Positions 33,268 through 45,387 of a stretch of DNA of 64,000 bases are shown here, piece after piece (position 1 is the first letter of the stretch; each line of letters starts with the position of its first letter). Both the position numbers and the translations under genes were made by a program. The DNA lies in assembly GCF_963676685.1 (NCBI RefSeq), contig NC_092344.1, positions 87,388,749 to 87,452,748 of the forward strand. Direction: 5' to 3'. A model generated the notes under the pieces. The model did no database searches. It was not told the origin of the DNA and saw only the letters and a program-made list of their open reading frames with translations. The DNA comes from Mytilus edulis. Its lineage: Eukaryota > Mollusca > Bivalvia > Mytilida > Mytilidae.

Positions 33268-33853
33268 CAAGATGTATGTCTGGTTTCCAGTTCAATAATT
33301 TATCTTTGTAACCTTTAATAATACAATTTAAAATCCAGGTGAAAGAGATACTAACGTTCTGTACAAAGTTGGATTTTAATGATTCCGGAAAAATAGAAAA
33401 AAATAAAAAAAAAGTTTAGTTTTCCCTTATTGAAAATTTCGGAATGAATACACACTATGCTACCTACATAGTTCATTAGTTTTATCTATAACAATTAAAA
33501 GAGAGGCGAAAGATACCAGATGAACATTAAAACTCATATAAGGTTGCATTTTTGTTAATATAGATAATGTAATTTCCCATAGGAACTCTTTTTGACGGCT
33601 AAAACTGTACCACTTTTATTATGAAGTTTTGAAAAAAATTATATTCTAGAAGGATTTGTATAGTGACACTAAAATGAAAGTTAATATGCACTAGTAGCAG
33701 CAGCACTAACATTTTTTTTCAAAGGTCAAAATATTAGGCTGTGCGGCATATTTTCAACGTTTATATGCCTAGAACTTCTATGAGTTTAAACTAGCACTAA
33801 ATTTCTTAACTAGCCCTACCTTGACTGTAGGGTTAGCACATACTTCAATTTAA

Positions 33854-34481
33854 GGGCATACGATACAGTTACCAGGGGAGGTAATGGCATTGCTAACGTA
33901 AATTGTTATTTTCGCGACGTCAAACTATGACTTATCGGGAAAAGATTCAGTTTTCGACAGATTTTTATCATTCAAACTTATTCAACTTGAAAACGAATTC
34001 TTGGACCCCTCTTTTTTAAAATGCCATTTGGTTTGATTACGCGAGAAGATTATGTATGCCAATTTTCATGAAAACGTAAATAGTGCAATTTTTTTTAATT
34101 TTAATGAATATACAGCAAAAAAACTGTTTTTTTCTACATTCATGAACATTTGATAAATATGAGTTATTTCTGAATAAAAAATATATAAATTTTTAGGATA
34201 CTTATAAATCACAGAAATTACAAATTATTTAACAAAAAACAATTTGTGTTTATCTTTTAAAACAAAAAAATTATGTCTTTCTTTCGAAACGGAAAATACG
34301 GCCACAAATCCGAATTTTGAGCAAATATTCAAAATTTCAACCTCATTTTACTCAAAAAGTAGCACATGAAGGTATATTTTTTATTGCATATTTGATTTAA
34401 TCAGGAAAAAAATACCCTTTATGGGTTTTTTTTTTTTTTTATCAAAATGTAAATACGGGATAAAAACTGTATCGTATGCCC
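33854..34481. mobile_element. 628-bp inverted-repeat element at a TTAA-like site
   Basis: The ends GGGCATACGATACAGTT and AACTGTATCGTATGCCC are perfect inverted complements over 17 bases. The left flank is TTAA (33850-33853) and the right flank TTAT (34482-34485), one base off a TTAA duplication. There is no transposase ORF. It is about 0.7 kb upstream of the transketolase start. Confidence 0.85.
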
Positions 34482-34789
34482 TTATGCAAATGTGTATATG
34501 GATATTTACTTTTAACACTCCTAAGTTATATCTCTATGAGATGAAAGATAGAGATCAGACTAGTACGATAACAATTTTAATTATCTATGAATATTCCATC
34601 TTTCCCCAAAAGAGGCGTGGTTTAAGAAACAGCTATATTCACCGGCAAAGTGCAACATATGAGTCGAAAATAAACTAGCAACACAATGGCATCAAAATCA
34701 TTAACAGACAAATTATAGTACACGAAATATAACATAGAAAACTAAAGACTGAGCAACATTAGCCATCACCAAAATCTTGGGGTGACTGG

Positions 34790-35475
34790 GGAGTCTTAGG
34801 TGCTCTTAAAGGACAAGCCGTTTCTGCTCAACATGTGGCACCCGTCGTGTTGTTCAAGATGGTACACACCTGGTTATTGGTCTTTTTCGGTAGGAATCAG
34901 GATTGTAGTTCCGACATTAGTAACATATCTGTTACCATCTGTGAAACGGATATATCATAACAGTAACGGCGTCAGTAAAACGTACGAAGGGATGATTTCA
35001 ACTTGACCACATGGAATTATTGGTTTAATAGCTTCCTAGTGGGTAGCAACCCTTTATCAAGGAAATCTTGATAGGAAATACAAGCCTGGGAATATCGCAT
35101 CAACTGGGAGATATATACTCCGTATGCAGGTGCTGCTGGATGTTGCTGTATAGAAATGGAAAGTTCACAATTGGGAAGGTGAAATCGTCTCTTGTGTCGT
35201 AAAATGTTTTCTACTTTCACTTTTTAACACATTTCAGACTTAAGTCCTGATATGAGGCACACTTATCTGTCTCCTTTATCTCAAGTTTGGTTGGATAGAT
35301 GCCGGTTCAACATAGTCACCAAAATTTGATTATTTAGTGAGAGAACATCATCTATATAGCGGAAAGTAACGTTAAAGAAGGCTACCAGCTTCTTTTCTCT
35401 CCTCTTAAAAAGTTCCTGAATGAAGTCGGCCTCACATGAATAAATGAAACAGAAGACACGAAGAGGGGCATATTT
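34790..35475 (-). pseudogene. Truncated reverse transcriptase (YIDD box), broken
   Basis: On the minus strand, 35460-35280 reads CEADFIQELFKRREKKLVAF, then FRYIDDVLSLNN, the reverse-transcriptase palm motif with catalytic Asp pair (YIDD at 35358-35347). A stop follows soon after. In another frame, 35220-35017 reads APAYGVYISQLMRYSQACIS, then YQDFLDKGLLPTRKLLNQ. This is the segment downstream of the palm in a widespread animal retroelement family; the + strand relative is at 39000-39503. Stops and frame changes make this a dead fragment. I cannot place it between Penelope-like and other non-LTR types. Confidence 0.75.
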
Positions 35476-36532
35476 AGTTCGAATGGGAATGCAGATTGAT
35501 TGTTAATTGTTGTAATTGATCTTTCTCCTCTAATGATAAAGAAGAACTTAAGATAGATGGGGGTCTAAATCGATCTCCATAGATTTTTTTTAAAACTGTG
35601 TCAAAATGTAATTTATATATTCTTTTTTTTTTCGAAATTTAATAGAAAGTATGGGTCACCGGGGTTTTTTTTTTACGCAAAAGGTGTGCAACATTGTCAT
35701 ATTTTGTAAAAGGTAATGCATGGGAAACTAAATTTTGTACGATAAAAGTGATACTGAAAAGAAAACTACAACATAGAATTTTAAGATCTTTTAAGATAGA
35801 ATATGAGAAGATATATATCTCTAATAATATGTTTTTAAATAAGAAAAAGAAAAATAATGGGGTCACCAGACTCGTTTCTTGCTACATAATAAAATAACTT
35901 CATCTGAGTTATCTTCCCCTTGATTTTAATTATCTTCCCTTATGTGACAAAGTTTAAAACAAATAGATAAAACAAAAATGTTTTTTTTTATATATATATG
36001 AAATACAGCTATATATGATAAACAACAAAATTTTCTGTATTAAAATTAATAGTCTTACACATACATTACATATTACTTTCGAATTTTGCATATTTCCTTA
36101 AAGATCTAGACACATTGTTATCTGCTATTTCAAAATCCTAGATGGAGGAAGACACTCCAGCTTCCTTAAACAGAGACGTTGTACTCCATCAGTGTTTAAT
36201 GTCCCATGAAAATTTTGATAAAAAAAAACAGTTTGGAGTCGAAAATATTTCAAAATTTACATTGCTGTAGAATAGGATGCATAGGACATAAGGACTGACA
36301 AACGCATCTCATATACGGACAATAGAGAGAAAAAATAAAAAAAAACAAATTATAAACAAAATAATCAAAATGGTGAAAGAGGAAAAATAGAGAAAATGAA
36401 CCAATTGAGATACCATCACCAAATTCTGAATATTTACACCCATATATTACACAAATTTGTATATGTTGTGTACAAGTTATCATTTTGTACAAATTATAAT
36501 TTGTACAAAAAAAATGTACAAATTATAATTTG

Positions 36533-37533
36533 TATTTTGACTTTGTACAAATTGTAATTTGTACAAAACGTGTTACAATTTGTACAATATTTGATGAAAA
36601 TTCACTTATCTTATATCTTGTACAACAATTTATAATATGGATTTCGATGAAAAAAGCATTGATACACCCCCCCCCCCCCCCCCCCATAGAACTGTTATTA
36701 AATGACCATACTTTACATCGATGTACCAAATACAAAAGTAATTCAGTTTATCATTCGTTTGAGCAGGTGAGTGAATTATGGCCTCGGAAATTGCATCTTT
36801 TGACTTTAACATTTATCTCTTCGTCAACACTTCGCGACGGCTAATTGCACTGGGGTCAACTGCTTTAAGTTGACAAAGCTATATATCCCAGGAATTATTA
36901 TTTACACTCTTCTAGTCATTTACTCAGTTGATGTAATTGTGTAAACATGGTCGGCATTGTTGATCAGAATGATTCTGAATGTAAATGAGATTTTTAAAAG
37001 GTTTTGTTCAATACCTGATGTTGACATGATCTATCATTGATATGGTCATAATTAATTGTTTATAGAACTTTGAAGTTTTGAAATACTAAGGTTTTTCTAA
37101 AATAAGAATAGATTACCCGAGATGTATTTGTCAAAACGTTTAGGAATTTTCGGTCCTCAATGCTCTTCAACTTCGTATTTTAGTAGGCCTTTTTCACTTG
37201 TTTGATTCGAGCATCACTGATGAGTCTTTTTTTGTAGATGAAACGCGCGTCTGGCGCAAATATTCAATTTCGATCCTGGTACCTAATGATGAGTTTAATC
37301 ACTGAACCTGCTCAAACGAATGATAAAAAATTACTATAAAAAAAGTATTTGATGAATAAGGTGAACTGTTTGGTCATTTAATAACAATTCTGAAGTGTGT
37401 GTATCAATTATTTTTTGCATCAAAATACATATTATAAACTATAGTACAAGTTATAAGTGAATTTTCGTCAAATATTGTACAAATTGTAATTCAGTGTACA
37501 GGCACTTTTTGTACAAAGTCAAAATACACCCGT
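36533..37533. mobile_element. ~1-kb fold-back element carrying a hammerhead ribozyme
   Basis: The left arm 36533-36771 and right arm 37308-37533 are inverted copies. Shared pieces include TTTGACTTTGTACAAA, ACAATATTTGATGAAAATTC, TGTTATTAAATGACC and TTTATCATTCGTTTGAGCAG. The left arm has an expanded poly-C (about 36666-36685) absent from the right. The 536-bp spacer holds the hammerhead at 37211-37257 close to the right arm. The outer left side is rich in GTACAAATTATAATTTGTAC palindromes. No ORF was recognised. Confidence 0.8.
37211..37257 (+). ncRNA. Hammerhead ribozyme (plus strand)
   Basis: Order on the + strand: stem I GCATCA, core CTGATGA (37217-37223), stem II GTCT..AGAT, core GAAA (37240-37243), stem III CGCG, cleavage triplet GTC (37249-37251), then TGGCGC closing stem I with one mismatch. 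All conserved core bases are intact. The flanking cgatcctggtacct and the decayed relative at 9028 show it belongs to a repeat family. I associate it with mussel retrozyme-type repeats, from memory. Confidence 0.8.
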
Positions 37534-38054
37534 CCGTCTTGTGTATATTGCAAGTGTAAGGAGAATAAAATGGGGGTAATTAGATGATCAGATGTTAGAG
37601 GAAAATATGTACATGAGAATATTGTAAGGATATGACCTTCTATCTCTGAAAAGAGGGTATCTCACGGAAAATTATTCTGTTACCCAACTATGAAGAAATA
37701 AATTTTGGAACAGTGAGATGGAAAAAACAAATTTTCTGAACGATTAGAATTTAATGGTAAGTTCTTAAAAATATAAAAAAACCAACAAAAAAATATTGTG
37801 ATTTAATAATTTGATGCTTGCATGGTACGAAAAAAAAAAGAAATACGACAACATTGATAATGGTCGTTCCTTATGCTTATGAATATTCATGGCTGCAAAA
37901 TCATGACTGCAAAAATGCTCATGCATCAAATATAACCGCTAAAAGTCTCAAAATTTTCAAAATCCAAACCAAGCATATATTGACTAACCCCAACACTGCC
38001 CCCCCCCCCCCTTTTCCCCTAATCACACCTCTGCATATTTGTTGAAATTTCAAG

Positions 38055-38402
38055 TTAAATACAGGTTAGGGTTGGGATCCCACTAACATGTTTAACCCCG
38101 CCACATTATTTATGTATGTGCCTGTCCCAAGTCAGGAGCCTGTAATTTAATGGTTGTCGTTTGTTTATGTGTTACATATTTGTTTTTCGTTCATTTTTTT
38201 TTACATAAATAAGGCCGTTAGTTTTCTCGTTTGAATTGTTTTACATTATTTTATCGGGGCCTATTATAGCTGACTATGCGGTATGGGCTATGCTCATTGT
38301 TGAAGGCCGTACGGTGACCTATAGGTGTTTTAAAATGTCTGTGTCATTTTGGTCTTTTGTGGATAGTTGTCTCATTGGCAATCATACCACATCTTCTTTT
38401 TT
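38055..38402 (-). repeat. Dispersed repeat, 'atgtggtatgattgcc' family, copy 3 (inverted)
   Basis: The segment reads gttgggatcccactaacatg, cccaagtcaggagcctgtaa, tagctgactatgcggtatgg and gcaatcataccacatcttct, the reverse complement of 1465-1795. Its beginning also matches 39838-39905 in the retroelement tail, linking the short family to that retroelement. Confidence 0.75.
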
Positions 38403-38999
38403 ATACTACATGCAGATGACCTTTGATTAATCGGACGGTAAAAGTCCCATAACTGTGAAATGAAAAATTGGACAATTTTCAGATTCTTCCTTTCACAATT
38501 CCTACAATTGTGGGTCTAGGTAGTTTAGTTTAAACATATTTTATTGTCCAAAAACAGTGACAATAGGATTAGAGACAAGTTTTGCAACTTAGAACGTCTT
38601 CTCCATTACATACAAATAATAAATGACCGAACAAAAATAAAATACATAATAATAACATCATAAACAATATTAAAGTCTAGGTAAGTGCGAATCGAGAAAA
38701 CTGTTTCTTGTATAGATATGCGATATTTTGTTTTGTAAACGAGATGCATTGTGGGAAAATCGGAGACGAGTATTTACATTTCACGGTATTTTAAGAACTA
38801 TAGGATTTTTTATTCTTAACTGACAGGGAAATAATTAACAGGACAAACGTCGGTAAAACTTCCCGTGTATTGTTTATAAACGAGTACAGAAATACATTGT
38901 TTTACACACCGTGAGTAAGGTAAAAAGAACAACACGGTAAAAAAAACCAATACCAGTAACTTATTCGATTCACAAAATCTTATCTTTATACAGGTAAAA

Positions 39000-40146
39000 A
39001 GGATAATACCGTTTATTGCAGGAGTTCGCTTTCTATGTTATCTATATTCATGTTTAAATCCGTTTTTAGATGGTGACGTTCCCTTGTCACCATATTACGG
39101 TGTTTATATATCTCAACTTGTACGATTCGGTCGTGTATGTAACAATGTTTTAGATTTTAACGAGAGAAATTTATGTATTACTGAAAAATTATTACACCAG
39201 GGTTTTCGATATCACAAACTAGTCAAAACATTTACTAAATTTTATCATCGGTATAAAGACATCATTCGTAAATATAGCTCAACATGCAGACTTCTAATAC
39301 GTTCAGGTATTTCACATCCAATTTTTTATGGAAATATTCTTTATAAAGCACAAAGGTGTCAGTATTCACCTCAGAAACTTACAAAACCTTTGAATAGACT
39401 TATTAAGAAGGGATATAATTACGATACTGTTGTCAAGTCATTAAAGATTGCATATTTTGGCGTTAATATTGAGTCACTGATAAGGTCTTTGCATCGGAAC
39501 TAAACACATTTATTCTAAAAACAGTTGTTGGCATGACACGGGTTATGTTTTTCTCATATATGTTATGATGGTATGATACTAAACCCCTAACGGGAAGGAT
39601 TGTGCCTGATGTTCATATGATGAAATCATAATCTTTCAGCCAGTTTAATTGAAGTCTGGAGCTGGCATGTCAGTTAACTGCTAGTAGTCTGTTGTTATTT
39701 ATGTATTATTGTCATTTTGTTTATTTTCTTTGGTTACATCTTCTGACATCAGACTCGGACTTCTCTTGAACTGAATTTTAATGTGCGTATTGTTATGCGT
39801 TTACTTTTCTACATTGGTTAGAGGTATAGGGGGAGGGTTGAGATCTCACAAACATGTTTAACCCCGCCGCATTTTTGCGCCTGTCCCAAGTCAGGAGCCT
39901 CTGGCCTTTGTTAGTCTTGTATTATTTTAATTTTAGTTTCTTGTGTACAATTTGGAAATTAGTATGGCGTTCATTATCACTGGACTACGGTATATATTTG
40001 TTTATGGGCCAGCTGAAGGACGCCTCCGGGTGCGGGAATTTCTCGCTACATTGAAGACCTGTTGGTGACCCTCTGCTGTTGTTTTTTATTTGGTCGGGTT
40101 GTTGCCTCTTTGACACATTCCCCATTTCCATTCTCAATTTTATTAT
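39000..40146 (+). mobile_element. 5'-truncated retroelement with open C-terminal ORF and 3' tail
   Basis: A frame from about 39060 reads NPFLDGDVPLSPYYGVYISQ, then LVRFGRVCNNVLDFNERNLC and ITEKLLHQGFRYHKLVKTFT, to a TAA at 39501-39503. This is the region that follows the reverse-transcriptase palm in an abundant animal retroelement family. The palm itself is missing, so the copy is truncated, but the remaining 147 codons are unbroken. The 3' tail contains ccccgccgcatttttgcgcc, cccaagtcaggagcctctgg and gttgttgcctctttgacaca, shared with short repeats elsewhere in the window. Confidence 0.75.
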
Positions 40147-42091
40147 ATCGCTTACATGACAATCGGCAGTCTTCGGAGGTCTACTTGAAATTTAGTTAGA
40201 TGGCGTTTAGACTAAAATACATACGAAACGATGAATCATATTTTCGAGCCCATGCTTTGTAAATTGTTCATTTCAGACTTTTTTTTAAATAATTTGGATA
40301 AACGTTTTAGTATGCTATAAATCAAATATGAGATTTTTTTGTCAAATCGATGAACATGACAGCCAATGCCCCATTTAGAGAAATAAATGATCAGAGAGAC
40401 AATACTCTACAATACGGTTTACAATAAAACCTGAAATAAATAAACATATATTGCAAAAGTATTATTCTTAACAAAGACAGATGTACAGTTATCGTTGTCA
40501 CGGATATGTTGACTGTTGATATACCCATAATATAAAGATATCTAGAACAGTTGAGATATTCATACAGACATCTATCTTTTTTTCTCGTTTTACAGATACA
40601 CTTGATTCTTTTGCTTTAAAACGACATGGAATCGGTAGGAAATGATAAATTTATAGAAATACATAAAACTTTCCTGTTTGTCGCGAGAAGTGACGCGACG
40701 GACCTAAATTATATATTGCTATTAATCAATATCCAACATTTTTTTCTTTGCCAAATTATAGATTTTCGTGTGGAGTGTTATTATGAAAATATCGCTACCA
40801 CACACGCATAAAAAAACTTATTTTTTTGGTTCGCGTGACTTTCCATAGATCGATAGTGCAGCGTTTTCAGTAAATCAATCAAAGCAGTAGGCGAGTGACA
40901 TTTAAAAAAAAAGGCGCTTAGTTAACAACTTAAATGCACCCACCTGACATACGGCTATATTTACTTTATATTTTTGAAAACTTTTCATCTTTTCTTTTTG
41001 TTTGCCCGGTCGTCTATAATTCGTACGATGCAATATTTTGTAATAAATATCAAAGGTCAAAATGAACATTCTGAAATTTCGTAACAATTAAACAAAATGG
41101 TTTTTAATGGTTATTGCATGATATTTTTTTCCTAAAATCATTTGAACATAATAGAACAAAATGCCACAATTCTAAATCAGGTTGATATAAAAATGTCAAT
41201 TGCGCAATATTTTCAGAAAATTTCATTAAAAAATCCTTCAATAATGATAAAATTGTGCTAAAAGCAAAATATAGCAAAATATTTCTTTGAAACACACATA
41301 TATAAATATATATATATCCCCCACATAAAAAAGTTCCTCAAATAAAATGGCAATGTATTAGATGTTTAAGCTTAACCGAAAATTAGTTTTGGAAAAGACC
41401 GTGACAACAGACAGTCACACGACAAAGCGAACGAGTTGTGAGATATATACACACCGTAAGCTGGAAATATGGCGGTGTCAAACGGAAAACCAACGTTGAA
41501 AAAAAATTAAATTAACAATGGAGAATTCGTCCCTTTTGTCGAACATTTTGTGTAGATTTTCCGGCGTTTAAAACTGAAATATCTAAATCTAGCAAAAGAA
41601 ACTTGTAAGTTTTCAGGTAAATTCTGCAGTATATTTTGAAAAGTCTATAACCTTGATAACTGCTTAGTATATATATAAAATTTTACCGGGCATCACGGCA
41701 GAAAATTTCAGAATGGTGAGATCTACCTACTGTCTATTTAAGAAGCTAAAAGACAACTTTCTATAGCGGTTATAACACTTGAATTTAGAACTTTTTTCAG
41801 GTATTTCCAATTGCCTCTTTTGTCTTAAAAACTGTTATTAATAGGTAGAAACTTTTTATAGGAAAAATGATCAGCAAAACAAGATCTACACATGAGTAAG
41901 AAAGACCAAAATCGTCAGTCGATCATGGATTTATTGCTCTGTATCGAGTATTTTTTTAGTTCTTCGTGTTTCAACCTTTTAACTTGAAAATGCCTTTTTT
42001 TTTTGGAAATAAAAAAAAGATAGATAAACACTATTTCAAAAATAGCAAAAATGATCAACAATTAATAAGGCAAAACCTTCGAATAACTTGG
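40147..42091. other. Intergenic, no gene recognised
   Basis: AT-rich sequence between the truncated retroelement and the inverted-repeat complex. It has short open frames but none with a recognisable domain, splice pattern or codon character. No clean inverted ends were seen. Confidence 0.5.
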
Positions 42092-42450
42092 GGTAAAGCT
42101 GATGACCGTAACTGCATTCACGGTCATCTCAAGATGTCGGATGAAAAATTAGGTCAGTTTCTGTATTGTCTGTTAAAGTGTTTCTATATCATTTTCTTTA
42201 CAAATCATACATTGAAACGATGTAAATTTATAAAAGAATCACTCGGAAATCACTAATTACTTCCGAGAAATGTGCATGAAACGGGAAATTCGATTTGAAA
42301 AAATCGCCAAGATGACCGTAAATCACAATCGAGATGACCGTAACAGAATCAGCGATTCATAACAAGGCTGACCGTAACTGCTTTTAAGATGACCGTAATT
42401 TGTAAATGATGACCGTAAGTTTTAAAGGATGACCCTCAATTCTAAGAAAT
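42092..42450. repeat. Left copy of a 'TTACGGTCAT' repeat block
   Basis: The segment GGGGTAAAGCTGATGACC through aattctaagaa is inverted at 45388-45786. It contains a coding-like stretch (KADDRNC, KMSDEKLGQF, FIKESLGNH) that is conserved between copies only because the DNA is. It ends in six irregularly spaced GATGACCGTAA motifs. It is not recognisable as a gene. Confidence 0.8.
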
Positions 42451-43127
42451 ATACGTATTTATATAACTATCTTTTTTGTATCAAATGATTAATCGTGTTG
42501 GTATAGACATATTAATATGAGAGTTTTATCCTATAGGTAGAAGAAAATAAGACGTGCTTCAAATGCAAAGATTACTATATGTATCTTTTTTACAGTAGAG
42601 GATTTAATTTTTAAAATGAATTTGCCAAAAGACATGCAAATGAACAGGAAGGGAAAACATGCTACAAAAGCGCGATAAAATGACACCTTACAAGCATAAT
42701 GAAAAAAATGCGGTGCACAGCCTTCAACTGCTCGACAAAAGATTTTTGTTTGTTTCTGGGATTCCTTTTAATGACATATAATAAATACACATTTTTAAAA
42801 ATGCCAAAAATTGCATGTACACCCATTGATATTATATCGTCTTTCATTTTGTCGTGCAAATAAAATAACAGAAATATTTTGAAAATATCATTCGAATAAA
42901 CTAGTGAAGGTGAGCTCCAGCAAAGTAGATCCTTAAAATAGTATTGTACGAAAAGCGTATCACAAGGCGGAACGTTGTCAATTTGTATATATACAGAAAT
43001 GTTATTCATACAGTCAGGATTCTACTTCTTCAAAATTATCTCCCCATTACGCCAGTTCATGCTCACAATCGTAGAAATGGAAGCCATTGTAGGGATGACG
43101 CTCTGCCAATTTTGCTCTTGAAAACTG

Positions 43128-43722
43128 ATAAAGGAGTAGGTCCGGTAAGGGCCGATTTTGGCCCCAAATTTCAGTTTCATCTAACGAGATATTTAGGACA
43201 CTTTTTAAACACTTAAGGGTCTATTTCAATCGATTCGATTAGGTTATGTAAAAGATTTTAACTGATTCAGTCATTAAAAACGCTCCGATTGAAGCTTAAA
43301 TATGAAAAATCTATCAAATATGCCAAAAAAACGTCACTTTTCAGATGGTTTTCGTCAAAAATGAAAGTGGCCGCATCCGTGTTCATCCTCAACCTTTATA
43401 TATGTTATGTATTATCATCAAATACAACTTACATTTCAATATTATGAATGAACACGAATGCGGCCACTTTCATTTAAGACGGAAACTGTCTAAAATTTAA
43501 CTAAAATGCTATAATTGTGAAGATTTCAGTAATTTAGCATGACTTTATGATGCTAGTACACGATATATGTGCATTGTATTGTCAAAAACAGCACATATTT
43601 ATGTAGCAGAAGCATTCTACTTTCCAAAAAATAGCTAAAAGATTACATTTTCACAATTTTGCAAAACTGCTTAATTTTGGGGCCAAAAAGGGGTCTTACT
43701 GAACCTACTCCTTTATCCACAT
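43128..43722. mobile_element. ~595-bp inverted-repeat element inserted in the left arm
   Basis: The ends are TAAAGGAGTAGGTCCGG and AACCTACTCCTTTA. The interior has a second inverted pair: GAAAGTGGCCGCATCC, and its complement ATGCGGCCACTTTC near 43460. The right arm has an uninterrupted aaactgataaatttatccac at this point, proving a later insertion. No ORF. Confidence 0.85.
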
Positions 43723-44453
43723 AGCACCATTACGATCGATCGTTATATGTCAGTTATATTTTAAAAGACAAATGTATCTACTAGCTAATGAGTATTAGTT
43801 AATGATCTTGTCTGCATTGATTCAACTTAAAAATATTGTCTGTTCGGATGTCAGATGGAATTTTTGAAAATTCTTAAGCATTTAAAAAAATTCTAATTAA
43901 ATATTTCGTGGAAGGGCAGACTAAACATTTTCAGTGGTTGAAGATTATAAACCCTAGTTATCACACACAAGAAAATCATATTTTTTTTTCGAAGATATCC
44001 ATTTTCATATCCAAATTAAAAGACTGTCATCAAGTTCTTTTAGAAAAAATAGCTATTCGAACACACCTACTCTGTTTTTGTGATTCATAAGATAGGTATC
44101 TCACTTGACCCATATATTTCATCTTTTCGTACTGTCAATTTTTTACGTTATAAAGTCAACCTGTAGCTTTGATATATAATAATGATAGAATCTGAAGCGA
44201 GATGCTATATAAAATACTCTTGCTTTGTACGTTTTAAAGACAAAATATACACCCCAAACATGCCCTAACATAAAAAGGTGCACTCGATTTTTCTCTTTTC
44301 GATACAATCGTTACCTGTTTTGGGGAATTTTTTCTTGATTCACATAATGGAAGGGCAGACACGAAAATTTCTGAACTAAAAGATTGATATGTTCTCCGTC
44401 CGTGATAAAAAAAAAATCGGAGGTTATGCATTTTCTACATTCAACTTATAGAT

Positions 44454-44614
44454 ACTATATATAAAAAAGAAGATGTGGTATTATTGCCAATGAGACAACT
44501 ATCCAGAAAAGACCAAAATGACACAAACATTAACAACTATAGGTAACCGTAAGGCCTTCAACAATGAGCAAAGCCCATACCGCATAGTCAGCTATAAAAG
44601 GCCCCGATAAGAAC
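44454..44614 (+). repeat. Dispersed repeat, 'atgtggtatgattgcc' family, copy 4, with empty site
   Basis: The insert agaagatgtggtattattgc to gctataaaaggccccgataa is absent from the right arm, where the flanks read straight through as agatacccatgtcgtcgac. This fixes the inserted unit at about 160 bp and shows it is mobile as a short unit. Confidence 0.85.
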
Positions 44615-45387
44615 CATGTCGTCGACTTGATATCTTATTGTTTTGTATTACTATGTAATAGATACATTGAAAACTTATGCAAATGGTGTTTTTAAAATAA
44701 GAAAATTGTCGTTTTATTTGTTTCTATTAAGTTTTTAAAATTTTACAGTTAACATTTATCGCTTTCTCGATAAACACAGAGCTTCGATTCTTTTGTTCTA
44801 TTTCAAAAGTGTTTCCGCCTGCATATATCAAGACAAATTAAGATTTTAATCTGCTTCCTCTGGAACCATACACATGGGCTCGATTACCAAATATTCGTAT
44901 GTATTATTAATGTTTTTAATGCTCCATTTATTGGCATTATGTTTTTCTGGTCTGTGCGTACGTTCGTCCGTTCGTCTGTTTGTTTGTCCGTTTGTCCAGC
45001 TTCAAGTTAAATAAAATTGAAACTTAGTACACATTTTCCCTATGGTATGATCTTTTTAATTCTAATGCCAAATTACAGTTTTATCCCATTTTCATAGTCT
45101 ACTAAACATAGAAAATGATAGTGTAGATGAGGCATCCATGTACTAGGGACACATTCATGTTTCTTCAAATTTTCGTCGTATCGCTGTCAATTTGTGTTAA
45201 AATTTTAACGTCGATATCAATAAATATTTCATTGTTTACGAGAAATATGCAATTAACTATCATTGTTATAAATCCTAAATATTATAGTTTAAAAAAAGAA
45301 ATTTATGAAACATATCTATATCCGCTAACCGAGCCCCTATTGAGATCGACAAACTCAACAAAAAAGCTTTGAATACAATACGGATAT

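Larger units (their letters stand above)
43012..44822. repeat. Left arm of large inverted repeat
   Basis: The segment cagtcaggattctacttctt through gattcttttgttctatttc is the inverted counterpart of 45826-46918. Without two later insertions (43128-43722 and 44454-44614) it is about 1.06 kb, equal to the right arm. Arms are diverged by point changes. No gene recognised. Confidence 0.8.

Noticed and set aside
42092..42256. Matching frames at 42092-42256 (+) and 45619-45786 (-) encoding a similar peptide (KADDRNC, KMSDEKLGQF, FIKES)
   Set aside because: The similarity is explained by the inverted DNA repeat; the frame has no start context, no known domain and no support as a gene.
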